A DNA stretch of 64,000 nucleotides from Actinomycetospora straminea (GCF_028737255.1 NZ_JAQZAN010000013.1:1-64000), one strand, 5' to 3'. Positions 28,022 to 37,466 are shown, counted from the first letter of the stretch. Made by a program: numbers and translations. Notes: generated by a model from the sequence alone, not told the origin.

Positions 28022-31000
28022 ATGCCCGTGGCATCGACGAAGGGCTCGACGACGGCACGCAGCGCGACGACCGACGCCCCGACCCCGACCGAGAGCGGGT
28101 CGGCGGCGCGATCGAGCACGCGCGCGACGTCCGGCGCGAAGTCCTCGGGGGGCGGCGGGAAGACCGGTCGCGGCGGCGCGACGCCCGCCGGCGACGGCGG
28201 CCGGCGCCTGGTGATCGTCGAGTCGCCGGCCAAGGCCCGCAAGATCGCGGACTACCTCGGCTCGCGCTACATCGTCGAGTCCAGCCGTGGCCACATCCGC
28301 GACCTGCCGCGCGGCGCCGCCGACGTCCCCGCCAAGTACAAGGGCCAGTCCTGGGCGCGCCTGGGCGTCGACGTCGACAACGACTTCGAGCCCCTCTACA
28401 TCGTGACGCCGGACAAGAAGTCGACGGTCACCGAGCTCAAGGACGCCCTCAAGGAGGTCGACGAGCTCTACCTCGCGACGGACGGCGACCGCGAGGGCGA
28501 GGCCATCGCCTGGCACCTCCTGGAGACGCTCAAGCCCAAGGTGCCGGTCCGGCGCATGGTGTTCCACGAGATCACCGAGTCGGCCATCCAGGCGGCGGCG
28601 GCCAACCCCCGCGACCTCGACCAGGATCTCGTCGACGCGCAGGAGACCCGGCGCATCCTCGACCGCCTCTACGGCTACGAAGTCAGCCCCGTGCTGTGGA
28701 AGAAGGTCATGCCGAAGCTCTCGGCGGGCCGGGTGCAGTCGGTGGCCACGCGCGTCATCGTCGAGCGCGAGCGCGAGCGGATGGCGTTCGTCACCGCCGA
28801 CTACTGGGGCATCGACGCCGTCCTGCGCACCGACCAGCCGCAGGACACCGGCAACACCCCCACCTTCAAGGCGTCGCTGGTCAAGATCGGGGAGTCCCGC
28901 GTGGCCACCGGCCGCGACTTCGACGCCCGCGGTCAGCTGAAGAACACCGACGTCACCGCGCTCGACGAGGCGGAGGCCCGCCGGCTGGTCGAGGCCCTGG
29001 CGTCGAGCGAGTACACGGTCGACTCCGTCGAGGAGAAGCCGTACACGCGCAAGCCCTACGCGCCGTTCATGACCTCCACGCTGCAGCAGGAGGGCGGCCG
29101 CAAGCTGCGGTTCTCGTCCGAGCGGACGATGCGGACCGCGCAGCGGCTGTACGAGAACGGCTACATCACCTACATGCGCACGGACTCCACGACGCTGTCG
29201 GAGACCGCGATCAACGCCGCGCGCACCCAGGCCCGCGACCTCTACGGCGACGAGAACGTCGCGGAGAAGCCGCGCCAGTACACGCGCAAGGTGAAGAACG
29301 CCCAGGAGGCCCACGAGGCGATCCGCCCGGCGGGCGAGACCTTCCGGACCCCCGGCCAGGTCGCGAACGAGCTGGGCGGCGACGAGTTCCGTCTCTACGA
29401 GCTCATCTGGCAGCGGACCATCGCCAGCCAGATGCGTGACGCCCGCGGCACGACGATGACCGTGCGGGTGTCGGCCCCGGCCGCCACCGGCGAGGTCTGC
29501 ACCTTCTCGGCCTCCGGCCGGACGATCACGTTCCCCGGCTTCCTGCGGGCCTACGTCGAGACCGTCGACGAGCTCGAGGGCGGGCAGGCCGACGACGCCG
29601 AGTCCCGCCTGCCGCGTCTCGCGGAGGGCGAGTCGCTGAGCGCGGACAGCCTCGACCCGTCGGGCCACACGACGAGCCCGCCCGCCCGCTACACCGAGGC
29701 GAGCCTGGTGAAGACGCTGGAGGAGCGCGGCATCGGCCGGCCGTCCACCTACGCGTCGATCATCAACACGATCCAGGAGCGCGGCTACGTCTGGAAGAAG
29801 GGGCAGGCCCTCGTCCCCAGCTGGATCGCCTTCGCCGTGATCGGGCTGATGGAGCAGCACTTCGGGCGCCTCGTCGACTACGACTTCACCGCTGCGCTCG
29901 AGGACGAGCTCGACGCCATCGCCGCGGGCAACGCCCAGCGCGAGACCTGGCTGTCGCACTTCTACTTCGGCGCGAACGGCAACGGCAACGGCAACGGCAA
30001 CGGTGCGGCCGCCGGGAACGCCGACGGCGTCGAGGCGTCGATGTCGAACCTGGGCGGGCTGAAGAAGCTCGTGGGCGACAAGCTCGAGGGCATCGACGCC
30101 CGCGAGGTCAACTCGCTGCGGATGTTCGCCGACGAGCAGGGCCGGGACGTCGTCGTGCGCGTCGGGCGCTACGGGCCCTACCTCGAGCGCGTCGTCACGG
30201 AGGACGGCGAGGAGAAGTCGCAGCGGGCGAACCTGCCCGACGACCTCCCGCCCGACGAGCTCGACCTCGCGCTGGCCGAGGAGCTCTTCGCGACCCCGCA
30301 GGAGGGCCGCTCGCTGGGCACCGACCCCGAGAGCGGGCACGAGATCCTCGCCAAGGAGGGCCGCTTCGGGCCCTACGTCACCGAGGTCCTGCCCGAGGGC
30401 GCGAAGGAGAAGCCCCGCACGGGGTCGCTGTTCAAGTCGATGACGCTCTCGGAGATCACGCTCGACGACGCGCTGAAGCTGCTCAGCCTGCCGCGCGTGG
30501 TCGGCACGGACCCCGAGTCGGGCGTCGAGATCACCGCCCAGAACGGCCGGTACGGGCCCTACATCAAGAAGGACAAGGACTCCCGGTCGCTCGACAGCGA
30601 GGACAAGCTCTTCACGGTCACCCTCGAGGAGGCCCAGAAGATCTTCGCCCAGCCCAAGCAGCGCGGGCGGGCCGCGGCCAAGCCGCCGCTCAAGGAGCTG
30701 GGCACCGACCCGGCGTCGGGCAACCCCATGGTCGTCAAGGACGGGCGCTTCGGGCCCTACGTCACCGACGGCGCGGGCGTGAACGCCTCGCTGCGCAAGG
30801 GCGACGCGGTCGAGAGCCTCACCGACGAGCGGGCCGCCGAGCTGCTGGCCGAGAAGCGGGCCAAGGACGGCACCAAGCCGACGAAGGCCGGCGCCAAGAA
30901 GGCACCGGCGAAGAAGGCCCCGGCCGGGTCGGCGGGCAGCAAGTCGACCGGCACGAAGAAGACGACGGCCAAGTCGGGCTCGGGGTCGAAGTCGGGCTCG

Positions 31001-31030
31001 GGCTCGAAGCGCGGCACGCCGACGACCTGA
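28022..31030 (+). CDS. topA: DNA topoisomerase I
   Basis: 1002 residues, type IA topoisomerase. TOPRIM begins RRLVIVESPAKARKIADYLG near residue 62 with the DxDxxR region LATDGDREGEA; the active Tyr is near 384 in YITYMRTDST. The C-terminal half contains four topo-C repeats without zinc fingers, and a Lys/Ala/Ser/Gly basic tail as in other actinobacteria. A short Asn-Gly repeat (29,970-30,005) forms an unusual linker. ATG at 28022 is chosen; GTG at 28028 is possible. The 205-base interval before it shows no gene. Confidence 0.96.
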   Translation: MPVASTKGSTTARSATTDAPTPTESGSAARSSTRATSGAKSSGGGGKTGRGGATPAGDGGRRLVIVESPAKARKIADYLGSRYIVESSRGHIRDLPRGAADVPAKYKGQSWARLGVDVDNDFEPLYIVTPDKKSTVTELKDALKEVDELYLATDGDREGEAIAWHLLETLKPKVPVRRMVFHEITESAIQAAAANPRDLDQDLVDAQETRRILDRLYGYEVSPVLWKKVMPKLSAGRVQSVATRVIVERERERMAFVTADYWGIDAVLRTDQPQDTGNTPTFKASLVKIGESRVATGRDFDARGQLKNTDVTALDEAEARRLVEALASSEYTVDSVEEKPYTRKPYAPFMTSTLQQEGGRKLRFSSERTMRTAQRLYENGYITYMRTDSTTLSETAINAARTQARDLYGDENVAEKPRQYTRKVKNAQEAHEAIRPAGETFRTPGQVANELGGDEFRLYELIWQRTIASQMRDARGTTMTVRVSAPAATGEVCTFSASGRTITFPGFLRAYVETVDELEGGQADDAESRLPRLAEGESLSADSLDPSGHTTSPPARYTEASLVKTLEERGIGRPSTYASIINTIQERGYVWKKGQALVPSWIAFAVIGLMEQHFGRLVDYDFTAALEDELDAIAAGNAQRETWLSHFYFGANGNGNGNGNGAAAGNADGVEASMSNLGGLKKLVGDKLEGIDAREVNSLRMFADEQGRDVVVRVGRYGPYLERVVTEDGEEKSQRANLPDDLPPDELDLALAEELFATPQEGRSLGTDPESGHEILAKEGRFGPYVTEVLPEGAKEKPRTGSLFKSMTLSEITLDDALKLLSLPRVVGTDPESGVEITAQNGRYGPYIKKDKDSRSLDSEDKLFTVTLEEAQKIFAQPKQRGRAAAKPPLKELGTDPASGNPMVVKDGRFGPYVTDGAGVNASLRKGDAVESLTDERAAELLAEKRAKDGTKPTKAGAKKAPAKKAPAGSAGSKSTGTKKTTAKSGSGSKSGSGSKRGTPTT

Positions 31031-31081
31031 CACCGGCGGCGGGACCGTGTCCCGAGGACACGGCCCCGCGCCGACGGTCGC

Positions 31082-31741
31082 TCAGCCCACCGGCACCGAC
31101 ACGACGATCTTCGCCATCGACCGGCCGGCGTCGCCGGCGAGCTCGTGGGCGCGGGCGCGCACCTGGTCGGCGAGCGGGCGCAGCTCGGCCATCGCCGGCA
31201 CGACCTCGGCGAGCGTCAGCTCGGCCTCCACGAGCGTGACCTCGCCGCCCCAGACGTCGCGCAGGATGCGCACGAGCCAGCCGGTGGCGTGATCCCAGCC
31301 CTCGCGGGGCGTCCCCTCGCCGTAGCCGCCGCCGCGGACGACGACGAGCGTGACCGGCTTGCCGGCCAGCGGCGAGGTGCCCGGCGCGAAGCGGGGGTCG
31401 GTGATGAGCAGGTCGATCCACGTCTTGACGTGCTGGGACACGCCGAAGTTGTAGAGCGGGGTGGCGATTACGAGCGCGTCCGCGCCGTCGACCTCGTCGG
31501 CCAGGCGGCGCGCCAGGTCGACGGCGGCGCGCTGCTCGTCGGTGCGCTGGTCCTCCGGCGTGGAGCCGGCGAGCGCGGCGGCGGCCCAGGCGTCGGCGGG
31601 CACCGGGTCGGTGCGCAGGTCGCGGCGCACGACGCCGTCGTCCGGGTGGTGCTCGAGGTAGGCCCGCTCGAGGGTGTCGGCGACCTCGCGGCTCACCGAG
31701 CCCTCGGTGCGGATGCTGCTGTCGAGGCGGAACAGGGTCAC
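31082..31741 (-). CDS. FMN-dependent NADH azoreductase / quinone reductase
   Basis: 219 residues, flavodoxin-fold AzoR family: LDSSIRTEGSVSREVADTL (phosphate loop), ATPLYNFGVSQHVKTWIDL, and VVVRGGGYGEGTPREGWDHAT are the FMN-binding blocks. Reduces quinones or azo compounds in two-electron steps. GTG at 31741 follows GGAGG. Divergent from marR with an operator between, implying control by that MarR protein. Confidence 0.9.
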   Translation of the reverse strand: MTLFRLDSSIRTEGSVSREVADTLERAYLEHHPDDGVVRRDLRTDPVPADAWAAAALAGSTPEDQRTDEQRAAVDLARRLADEVDGADALVIATPLYNFGVSQHVKTWIDLLITDPRFAPGTSPLAGKPVTLVVVRGGGYGEGTPREGWDHATGWLVRILRDVWGGEVTLVEAELTLAEVVPAMAELRPLADQVRARAHELAGDAGRSMAKIVVSVPVG

Positions 31742-31780
31742 GGCGAACCTCCGGGAGGGAGCGGTACAGGCTGTCGAGCA

Positions 31781-31803
31781 GATGTTCTGTTGCACAGAAC
31801 ATC
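31781..31803. promoter_or_regulatory. MarR-type operator
   Basis: Perfect inverted repeat GATGTTCTGT-TGC-ACAGAACATC. A second overlapping inverted repeat, ACATCT-N7-AGATGT, follows immediately. Both lie in the short gap between the azoreductase and marR genes. Confidence 0.75.
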
Positions 31804-31842
31804 TTGTCAACAGATGTGTTCCCGAGCCGCTAGTCTGTGTCC

Positions 31843-32331
31843 ATGACCACGCCGCGCGTCGAGGCCGACCTGGGCTGGGCGCTGGGCCGGGTCACGCGGG
31901 CACACATGCGCACCGCGCAGGACGTCGTGTCGGACCTGCCGGGCGGCCCGCGCGGCTACCACGTCCTCGCCGGCATCGAGCAGGGTCCGCCGCGCACGCA
32001 GCTGGCGCTCGCGCGCAGCCTGGGCGTCGACCGGACGGTGATGACCTACCTGCTCGACGAGCTCGAGGGTGCCGGCCTCGTCACCCGCCGGCCCGACCCG
32101 GCGGACCGCCGCGCGCGCCAGGTCCTGCTCACCGACGTCGGGCGCGAGCGGCTCTGCGCGCTCGAACGGCGGCTGCGCGAGGCCGAGGACGAGCTGCTCG
32201 CCCCGCTCGAGCCCGCCGAGCGCGACCAGCTCCGCACGCTCCTGCAACGGCTCGCCACCGGTGGCGACGGGGCGAGCGCCTGCCAGGTCGCCGCCGAGAT
32301 CCAGGAGATGCAGGCCGACGGCACCTGTTGA
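31843..32331 (+). CDS. MarR-family regulator
   Basis: 162 residues. Winged-helix core: RGYHVLAGIEQGPPRTQLALARSLGVDRTVMTYLLDELEGAGLVTRRPDPADRRARQVLLTDVG, the canonical MarR wing with D-x-R-A-R. ATG at 31843; an alternative GTG lies two codons upstream. No Cys sensor is prominent in the DNA-binding part. Likely represses itself and the divergent azoreductase gene. Confidence 0.9.
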   Translation: MTTPRVEADLGWALGRVTRAHMRTAQDVVSDLPGGPRGYHVLAGIEQGPPRTQLALARSLGVDRTVMTYLLDELEGAGLVTRRPDPADRRARQVLLTDVGRERLCALERRLREAEDELLAPLEPAERDQLRTLLQRLATGGDGASACQVAAEIQEMQADGTC

Positions 32332-32472
32332 GGGCAATGAGGGCCGCGACGACGCGCCGATATCCTGGGAGGCCTGTCGGGCCGACGCGAGGAGTGATCC
32401 GGGATCGACGAGCAGGCTGCCGGTGGTGATGCCGGTGCCGCGGCCCCGTCCGCGACGCACCGGATCCGCAGC

Positions 32473-34404
32473 GTGCTCGCGATCCGCCCGTTCCGCCGAC
32501 TCTGGGCCGTCACCGCGGTCGCGAGTTTCGGCGACTGGCTCTCCCTGCTCGCCCTCACCGCGCTCGCCACGCAGCTGACCAGCGGCTACCAGGCCCAGAG
32601 CTTCGCACTCGGCGGCGTCGTCGCCACCAAGCTCCTGCCCGCGCTGTTCATGGCGCCGCTGGGCGGGGTGCTGGCCGACAAGTTCGACCGGCGCACGGTC
32701 ATGGTCACCTGCGACGTCCTCAAGGCGGCGCTGTTCCTGTCGATCCCGCTGGTCGGGTCGCTGTGGTGGCTGTTCGCGGCGACGTTCCTCATCGAGCTCT
32801 GCGCGCTGGTCTGGATCCCGGCCAAGGACTCCTCGGTCCCGAACCTGCTCCGGCGCACCGACCAGGTCGAGACGGCCAACCAGCTCTCGCTGGTCATGAC
32901 CTACGGCGTCGCCGTCATCAGCGCCGCCGGCGTGTTCGCGCTGATCTCCAAGGCGGGCAACATCGCGGGCTGGCACCCGAGCCCGACGACCACGGTCTAC
33001 CTCGCCCTCGTCGTCAACGGGCTCGCCGCGCTGCTCACCGCGGCCACCGTCGCCTTCCGCATCCCCGAGATCTCCGGGCGCAGCGCCGAGCGCCGCGAGG
33101 CCGCGCCGGGGCTGCTCGCGATGCTGCGCGACGGTGCCCAGTTCGTCACGACGACGCCGCTGATCCGCGGCCTGGTCGTCGGCATCGTCGGGGCGTTCGC
33201 CGCGGGTGGCGCGGTCATCGCCAGCGCCCGGCTCTACGCCGCGAGCCTCGGCGGCGGCGACGCGGCGTACTCGGTGCTGTTCATCGCGCTGTTCACCGGG
33301 CTCGCGCTCGGCATGGTGCTCGTGCCGCGGTTCTCGCGACGGATGCCGCACCACCGCCTGTTCGGCGTGGCCATCGTCGGCGCCGGCACCTCACTGCTCG
33401 CCGTCGCGGTCGCCTGGCACCTCTACCTCGCGCTGATCACCGTCGTGTTCGTCGGCTTCTTCGCCGGCACTGCGCTGCTCACGGGGCTGACGATCATCGG
33501 CGCGCAGGTCGAGGACGCCGTGCGCGGGCGCGTCGTCGCGTTCGTGCAGTCGATCGTGCGGGTGGACCTGCTGGCGTCGATGTCGGTGGTCCCGCTGCTG
33601 GTCGGGCTCGTGCAGTCGCGGACGCTCACGCTCTTCGGGCAGACCGCGCAGGTCGACGGCACGCGGTTCGTGCTGCTCGGCGCCGGGATCGTCGCCGCCG
33701 GCGTCGGGGTGCTCGCGTACCACCAGATGGACGACCGCCGCGACCGCACGATCCTCGCCGACGTCAAGCGCGCCCTGCGCCGCAGCCGCCACGGCGAGCC
33801 CGGGCTCCTCGTGGCGGTGGAGGGCGCCTCCCGGCACGACACGGCCGAGCAGAGCGAGCGGCTCGTGCGCTGGCTCGCCGAGCAGGGCACGGACGTGGTG
33901 CTCGCCGGGCGCAGCGCCGCCGACGCGGCCCGGGCCGCGGCTGCGGTGTCCGCGAGCGGGCTCGACGGCCAGCGCGCCCGGGCCCTCGTCGCCGCCGCGG
34001 TGCGCGCCGACGTGCTCGCCCACGAGGTGCTGCCCGCGCTGCGCGCCGGGCGGGTCGTCGTCATCGAGGGCTGCCTCGACTCGCCGCTCGCGCGGGTCGG
34101 CGACGAGCTCGACGCCGCCGACCTGCAACGCCTCGGCGCCTGGGCCACCGGGTCGCTGCGCCCCGACGTCACGGTCCTGCTCGACCGCGACCCGAGCCAC
34201 GACCCCGCGCCGGTCACCGGCGGCATCGTCGACGCCTGGCAGGTGCAGCGCACGCTCACCGAGATGGCCGCTGCCGACCCCGGCCGCTACGTGCGCGTGG
34301 ACGCCGACGGCGACCCCGCCGACGTCGCGGCCCGCGTGCGCGAGCTGCTCGCGCCATTGGTGGCGCGCGTGCTCCCGGCGTCCGAGGAAGCGCGCACCGG
34401 TTAG
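32473..34404 (+). CDS. MFS transporter fused to thymidylate-kinase-like domain
   Basis: 643 residues. Residues 1-430 are an MFS transporter with about 12 membrane segments (ADKFDRRTVMV is the loop 2-3 motif). From about residue 440 a P-loop-kinase-like domain follows, starting GLLVAVEGASRHDTAEQSERLVRWL where thymidylate kinases have the G-x-x-G-x-G-K-T loop. The glycine-lysine-threonine of the P-loop is missing, so catalysis is unlikely. Streptomyces carries a longer MFS-Tmk fusion beside topA, so this is likely a degenerate orthologue. GTG start is the first available codon after a stop. Confidence 0.82.
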   Translation: MLAIRPFRRLWAVTAVASFGDWLSLLALTALATQLTSGYQAQSFALGGVVATKLLPALFMAPLGGVLADKFDRRTVMVTCDVLKAALFLSIPLVGSLWWLFAATFLIELCALVWIPAKDSSVPNLLRRTDQVETANQLSLVMTYGVAVISAAGVFALISKAGNIAGWHPSPTTTVYLALVVNGLAALLTAATVAFRIPEISGRSAERREAAPGLLAMLRDGAQFVTTTPLIRGLVVGIVGAFAAGGAVIASARLYAASLGGGDAAYSVLFIALFTGLALGMVLVPRFSRRMPHHRLFGVAIVGAGTSLLAVAVAWHLYLALITVVFVGFFAGTALLTGLTIIGAQVEDAVRGRVVAFVQSIVRVDLLASMSVVPLLVGLVQSRTLTLFGQTAQVDGTRFVLLGAGIVAAGVGVLAYHQMDDRRDRTILADVKRALRRSRHGEPGLLVAVEGASRHDTAEQSERLVRWLAEQGTDVVLAGRSAADAARAAAAVSASGLDGQRARALVAAAVRADVLAHEVLPALRAGRVVVIEGCLDSPLARVGDELDAADLQRLGAWATGSLRPDVTVLLDRDPSHDPAPVTGGIVDAWQVQRTLTEMAAADPGRYVRVDADGDPADVAARVRELLAPLVARVLPASEEARTG

Positions 34405-35237
34405 CGCCGGGCCGGCAGCGCGAGCCCGGAGACGGCCTCGGCCAGCGCGTCGGGCCGGTCGAGCATCGCGTAGGTCCGCGCGCCCTGCAGGACCCGCACC
34501 TCCGCGCGGGGGATCGCCTCGGCGAGCCGGTGGGCGTCGTTGAGAGGGAAGAAGGCGTCGTCGGCCGACCAGGCGACCAGCGTCGGCACCTCGATCTCTC
34601 CGAGCCGCGCGGCGACGTCGAGCGAGGTGCGGCGGTCCAACGAGGCGGTCAGGCGCCGCAGGTCCTCGGCCACGCCCGGGTCGTCGAGCACCGGTCGGAC
34701 CCACTCGCGCGCGAGGTGCTCGACGTCGGCGTGCGCCAGGCCGCCGTAGGCGAGGCGCCGGACGACCTTGAGCGCGAGGGGCCGGACGGCGGCGCGCCAG
34801 GCGGCCCGGCTGCGCGCGGCCAGGATGTACGGCCGCACGATCGGCGGCGGGAAGTGCTCGAAGGCGTCGCAGCTGGTCAGCACCAGGGCGCCGAGGCGCT
34901 CGCCGTGACCGACGGCGACGAGCTGGGCGACGAGCCCGCCGGTGTCGTTGCCGACCAGCACGACGTCGCGCAGGTCGAGGGCGTCGAGATAGGCCCCGAC
35001 GGTGGCCGCGATGCCGGGCAGCGTCGGGTCGGCGCCGGGGCGCAGCGGGGTGCGGTGGGCGCCGAAGGGCCAGGTCGGTGCGTGGCAGCGCAGGCCCCGC
35101 GCCGCGAGCCGCTGCGCGAGCGGGCGCCACAACGCCCCGCCCATCGCGTAGCCGTGGACGAAGACGACCGGGCGTCCGGTGTCGGGGCCGGTCACCTCGT
35201 CGTGGATCGTCACGTGGTCGAGCTCGATGGCGGGCAT
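34401..35237 (-). CDS. Alpha/beta hydrolase
   Basis: 278 residues. HGYAMGGALWRPLAQRL (oxyanion), VGNDTGGLVAQL (nucleophile elbow with Asp, as in haloalkane dehalogenases and epoxide hydrolases), and SADDAFFPLNDAH (acid). The Asp nucleophile suggests a dehalogenase/epoxide hydrolase-like chemistry. The catalytic His is not obvious in the short C terminus. Divergent from a TetR gene with direct repeats between, implying TetR control. It overlaps the convergent MFS-kinase gene by four bases. Confidence 0.82.
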   Translation of the reverse strand: MPAIELDHVTIHDEVTGPDTGRPVVFVHGYAMGGALWRPLAQRLAARGLRCHAPTWPFGAHRTPLRPGADPTLPGIAATVGAYLDALDLRDVVLVGNDTGGLVAQLVAVGHGERLGALVLTSCDAFEHFPPPIVRPYILAARSRAAWRAAVRPLALKVVRRLAYGGLAHADVEHLAREWVRPVLDDPGVAEDLRRLTASLDRRTSLDVAARLGEIEVPTLVAWSADDAFFPLNDAHRLAEAIPRAEVRVLQGARTYAMLDRPDALAEAVSGLALPARR

Positions 35238-35268
35238 GGTGTCCTCCCGAGGTCGCTATCCTTACCAA

Positions 35269-35300
35269 CAGGATGTACGTAACTTATCGGCAGGATGTAT
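35269..35300. promoter_or_regulatory. Direct repeats before TetR gene
   Basis: CAGGATGTAC (35269-35278) and CAGGATGTAT (35291-35300) are 22 bases apart, two helical turns, in the divergent gap between the hydrolase and tetR. The second copy contains the tetR start codon. Probable TetR binding region. Confidence 0.5.
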
Positions 35301-35925
35301 GGAAGTGAAGAGGCGCACGCAGGAGGAGCGGTCCACGACGACCCGCGAGGCCCTGAAGGCCGCCGCGCGGCGCCTGTGGGCCGAGCGCGGGTACGCCGAG
35401 GTCGGCACGCCCGAGATCGCGCGCGAGGCCGGCGTGACCCGCGGCGCGATGTACCACCAGTTCGCGGACAAGACCGCGCTCTTCGTCGCGGTGCTCGAGG
35501 ACGTCGAGGAGCGGATCCTGGCCGAGCTGGGCGAGGCGGTCGGCGCGGCCGGTGCCACCACGCCCGCCGCGGCCCTGCGGGCGGCCCTCGACGCGTGGCT
35601 GACGGTCAGCGCCGACCCCGAGGTGCGCCGGCTCGTCCTGCTCGACGGCCCCAGCGTGCTCGGGTGGCCGCGGTTCCGCGAGCTGGCCCTGCGCTACAGC
35701 CTCGGCATGACCGAGCAGCTCCTGCGCGCCGCCGTCGAGGCGGGCGAGCTCGCGGAGCAGCCGCTGCGGCCCCTCGCGCACGTCCTCGTCGGGGCGCTGG
35801 ACGAGGGCGCGATGCTCGTCGCCGAGGCGGACGACCGGGAGGCGGCCCGGCGCGAGGTCCGCGAGGTCCTGCTGCGCCTGCTCGACGGGATCCTCCGCGA
35901 GGGCCCGGAGCGCCCGGCGCCGTGA
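35299..35925 (+). CDS. TetR-family regulator
   Basis: 208 residues. Helix-turn-helix EIAREAGVTRGAMYHQFADKTALFVAVLE in the usual place (about 40-68). C-terminal ligand domain LLDGPSVLGWPRFRELALRYS is typical of the TetR_C_33-like group. ATG at 35299 overlaps the direct repeat; GTG at 35305 is also possible. Likely represses the divergent hydrolase. Confidence 0.88.
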   Translation: MEVKRRTQEERSTTTREALKAAARRLWAERGYAEVGTPEIAREAGVTRGAMYHQFADKTALFVAVLEDVEERILAELGEAVGAAGATTPAAALRAALDAWLTVSADPEVRRLVLLDGPSVLGWPRFRELALRYSLGMTEQLLRAAVEAGELAEQPLRPLAHVLVGALDEGAMLVAEADDREAARREVREVLLRLLDGILREGPERPAP

Positions 35926-35959
35926 CCCGCCGTCGGACGGCTGGGGCATCATCGACGGC

Positions 35960-37159
35960 GTGAGCGTGTGGTCGCAGGTCGTCGGTCAGCCCGCCGCGGT
36001 GGCCGAGCTGCAGGCCGCGGCGGAGCGGGCCGCGCGGGTGCGGTTCTCCGACGAGCTCGACGACGGTGCCCCCGGCGGCGCCGGCATGACGCACTCGTGG
36101 TTGTTCACCGGCCCGCCCGGCTCCGGGCGCTCGGTGGCGGCGCGCGCCTTCGCGGCGGCGCTGCAGTGCCCCGACCAGGGCTGCGGGTCGTGCCCGGCGT
36201 GCCACACCGTCATGGCCGGCACCCACGCCGACGTGCGCGAGATCGTCCCCGAGGGCCTGTCGATCAGCGTCAAGGAGGTGCGCACGACCATCGACGTCGC
36301 CGCGCGCCGGCCCACCACCGCGCGCTGGCAGATCGTCATCGTCGAGGACGCCGACCGGCTCACCGAGCAGGCGTCGAACGCGCTGCTCAAGTCGGTCGAG
36401 GAGCCCGCGGAGCGCACGGTCTTCCTGCTCTGCTGCCCGTCGGAGCACCCCGACGACATCTCGGTCACCATCCGCTCCCGCTGCCGAGCGGTACGGCTGC
36501 GCACGCCGGCCCCGGAGGCGATCGCCGCGGTGCTCGTCGAGCGCGACGGCATCCCGGAGGCCGACGCGACGTGGGCGGCGTCGGTGTGCGGCGGGCACAT
36601 CGGGCGCGCGCGGCGCCTGGCGCGCGTGCCCGAGGCGCGCGAGGAGCGCGACGCGGTGCTCGCCCTGCCGCGGGCCCTGCGCTCGGCCGCCGACGCCTTC
36701 GCCGCCTCGGACGCGATGGTCGGCGCCGCGGAGGCGGAGGCGGCCGCGCTCGCGGCGTCCCGCGACGAGGTCGAGCGCGAGGAGCTCGCGGTGTCCCTCG
36801 GCGCGGGCGGCACGGGGAAGGGCACCGCCCAGGCCCAGCGGTCGGCGCGGGCGGCGGAGAAGGACCTCGAGAAGCGCCAGCGCTCGCGCCTGACCCGCAC
36901 GAAGCGCGACGCCCTCGACCGCGCGCTCGTCGACCTCGCCGGCTACTACCGCGACGTCCTCGCCCGTGGCCTCGGCGCGTCCGTCACCTCGACCCACCCC
37001 GACCGCGCCACCGAGATCGGCCACGCCGCCCGCGACAGCACGCCCGAGGCGTCCCTCCGCCGCCTCGAGGCGATCCTGGCGTGCCGCGACGCCCTCGCCG
37101 CGAACGTCAAGCCCGAGATCGCGATCGACGCCCTGGTGACGGCGCTGCGGACGGGCTGA
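35960..37159 (+). CDS. holB: DNA polymerase III delta-prime subunit
   Basis: 399 residues, clamp-loader delta-prime. The P-loop reads GPPGSGRS with Arg instead of Lys, as expected for the non-ATPase delta-prime. The zinc module CPDQGCGSCPACH and the SRC-like motif SRCRAV are present. GTG start, 35 bases after tetR. Syntenic with Rv3644c. A large hairpin follows. Confidence 0.94.
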   Translation: MSVWSQVVGQPAAVAELQAAAERAARVRFSDELDDGAPGGAGMTHSWLFTGPPGSGRSVAARAFAAALQCPDQGCGSCPACHTVMAGTHADVREIVPEGLSISVKEVRTTIDVAARRPTTARWQIVIVEDADRLTEQASNALLKSVEEPAERTVFLLCCPSEHPDDISVTIRSRCRAVRLRTPAPEAIAAVLVERDGIPEADATWAASVCGGHIGRARRLARVPEAREERDAVLALPRALRSAADAFAASDAMVGAAEAEAAALAASRDEVEREELAVSLGAGGTGKGTAQAQRSARAAEKDLEKRQRSRLTRTKRDALDRALVDLAGYYRDVLARGLGASVTSTHPDRATEIGHAARDSTPEASLRRLEAILACRDALAANVKPEIAIDALVTALRTG

Positions 37160-37188
37160 GCGGCCGAGCGTGGGTCTGTCGACCTGTG

Positions 37189-37246
37189 CACGAGATCGCG
37201 TCGAGACCGACGGCCCCGGGCCTGTCGCTCTCGACGCGATCACGTG
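37189..37246. terminator. Hairpin terminator after holB
   Basis: Imperfect 18-bp inverted repeat CACGAGATCGCGTCGAGA / TCTCGACGCGATCACGTG with a GC-rich loop, between the convergent holB and small minus-strand gene. Confidence 0.75.
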
Positions 37247-37260
37247 CGTATGTGGCCGAC

Positions 37261-37466
37261 CTACTCGATGAACAGCAGCGCGAGCGGGTCGGCCGTCAGC
37301 CGGACCTCGTCGCCCCCTGGCTGACGAGGTCGGACAGGGTGGTGCGCCGGCCGTCGACCTCGACGGGGTCGTCGTCCTCGCCCTGGTCGGCGAGCCAGGC
37401 GTCGAAGGTCCGCTCGCTGTCGGAGGCGAGGAAGTCGGTGGCGCGGCGGAAGAGCTCGGTCAGCAC
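37261..37466 (-). pseudogene. Small conserved protein with a frameshift near its C terminus
   Basis: From GTG at 37466 the frame encodes a 57-residue acidic protein (MLTELFRRATDFLASDSERT to TLSDLVSQGATRSG) and stops early. Adding one G to the GGGGG run at 37313-37317 restores SDLVSQGGDEVRLTADPLALLFIE and a stop at 37261, a natural-looking end. I do not recognise the family. Either real decay or a homopolymer sequencing error. The start is uncertain. Confidence 0.55.

Noticed and set aside
29970-30005. Insertion of a mobile repeat in topA
   Set aside because: The Asn-Gly run is an in-frame simple repeat in a linker; flanking domains are intact and no target duplication is visible.
27857-31033. 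1058-residue minus-strand frame opposite topA
   Set aside because: Low-complexity shadow; topA motifs on the plus strand are unambiguous.
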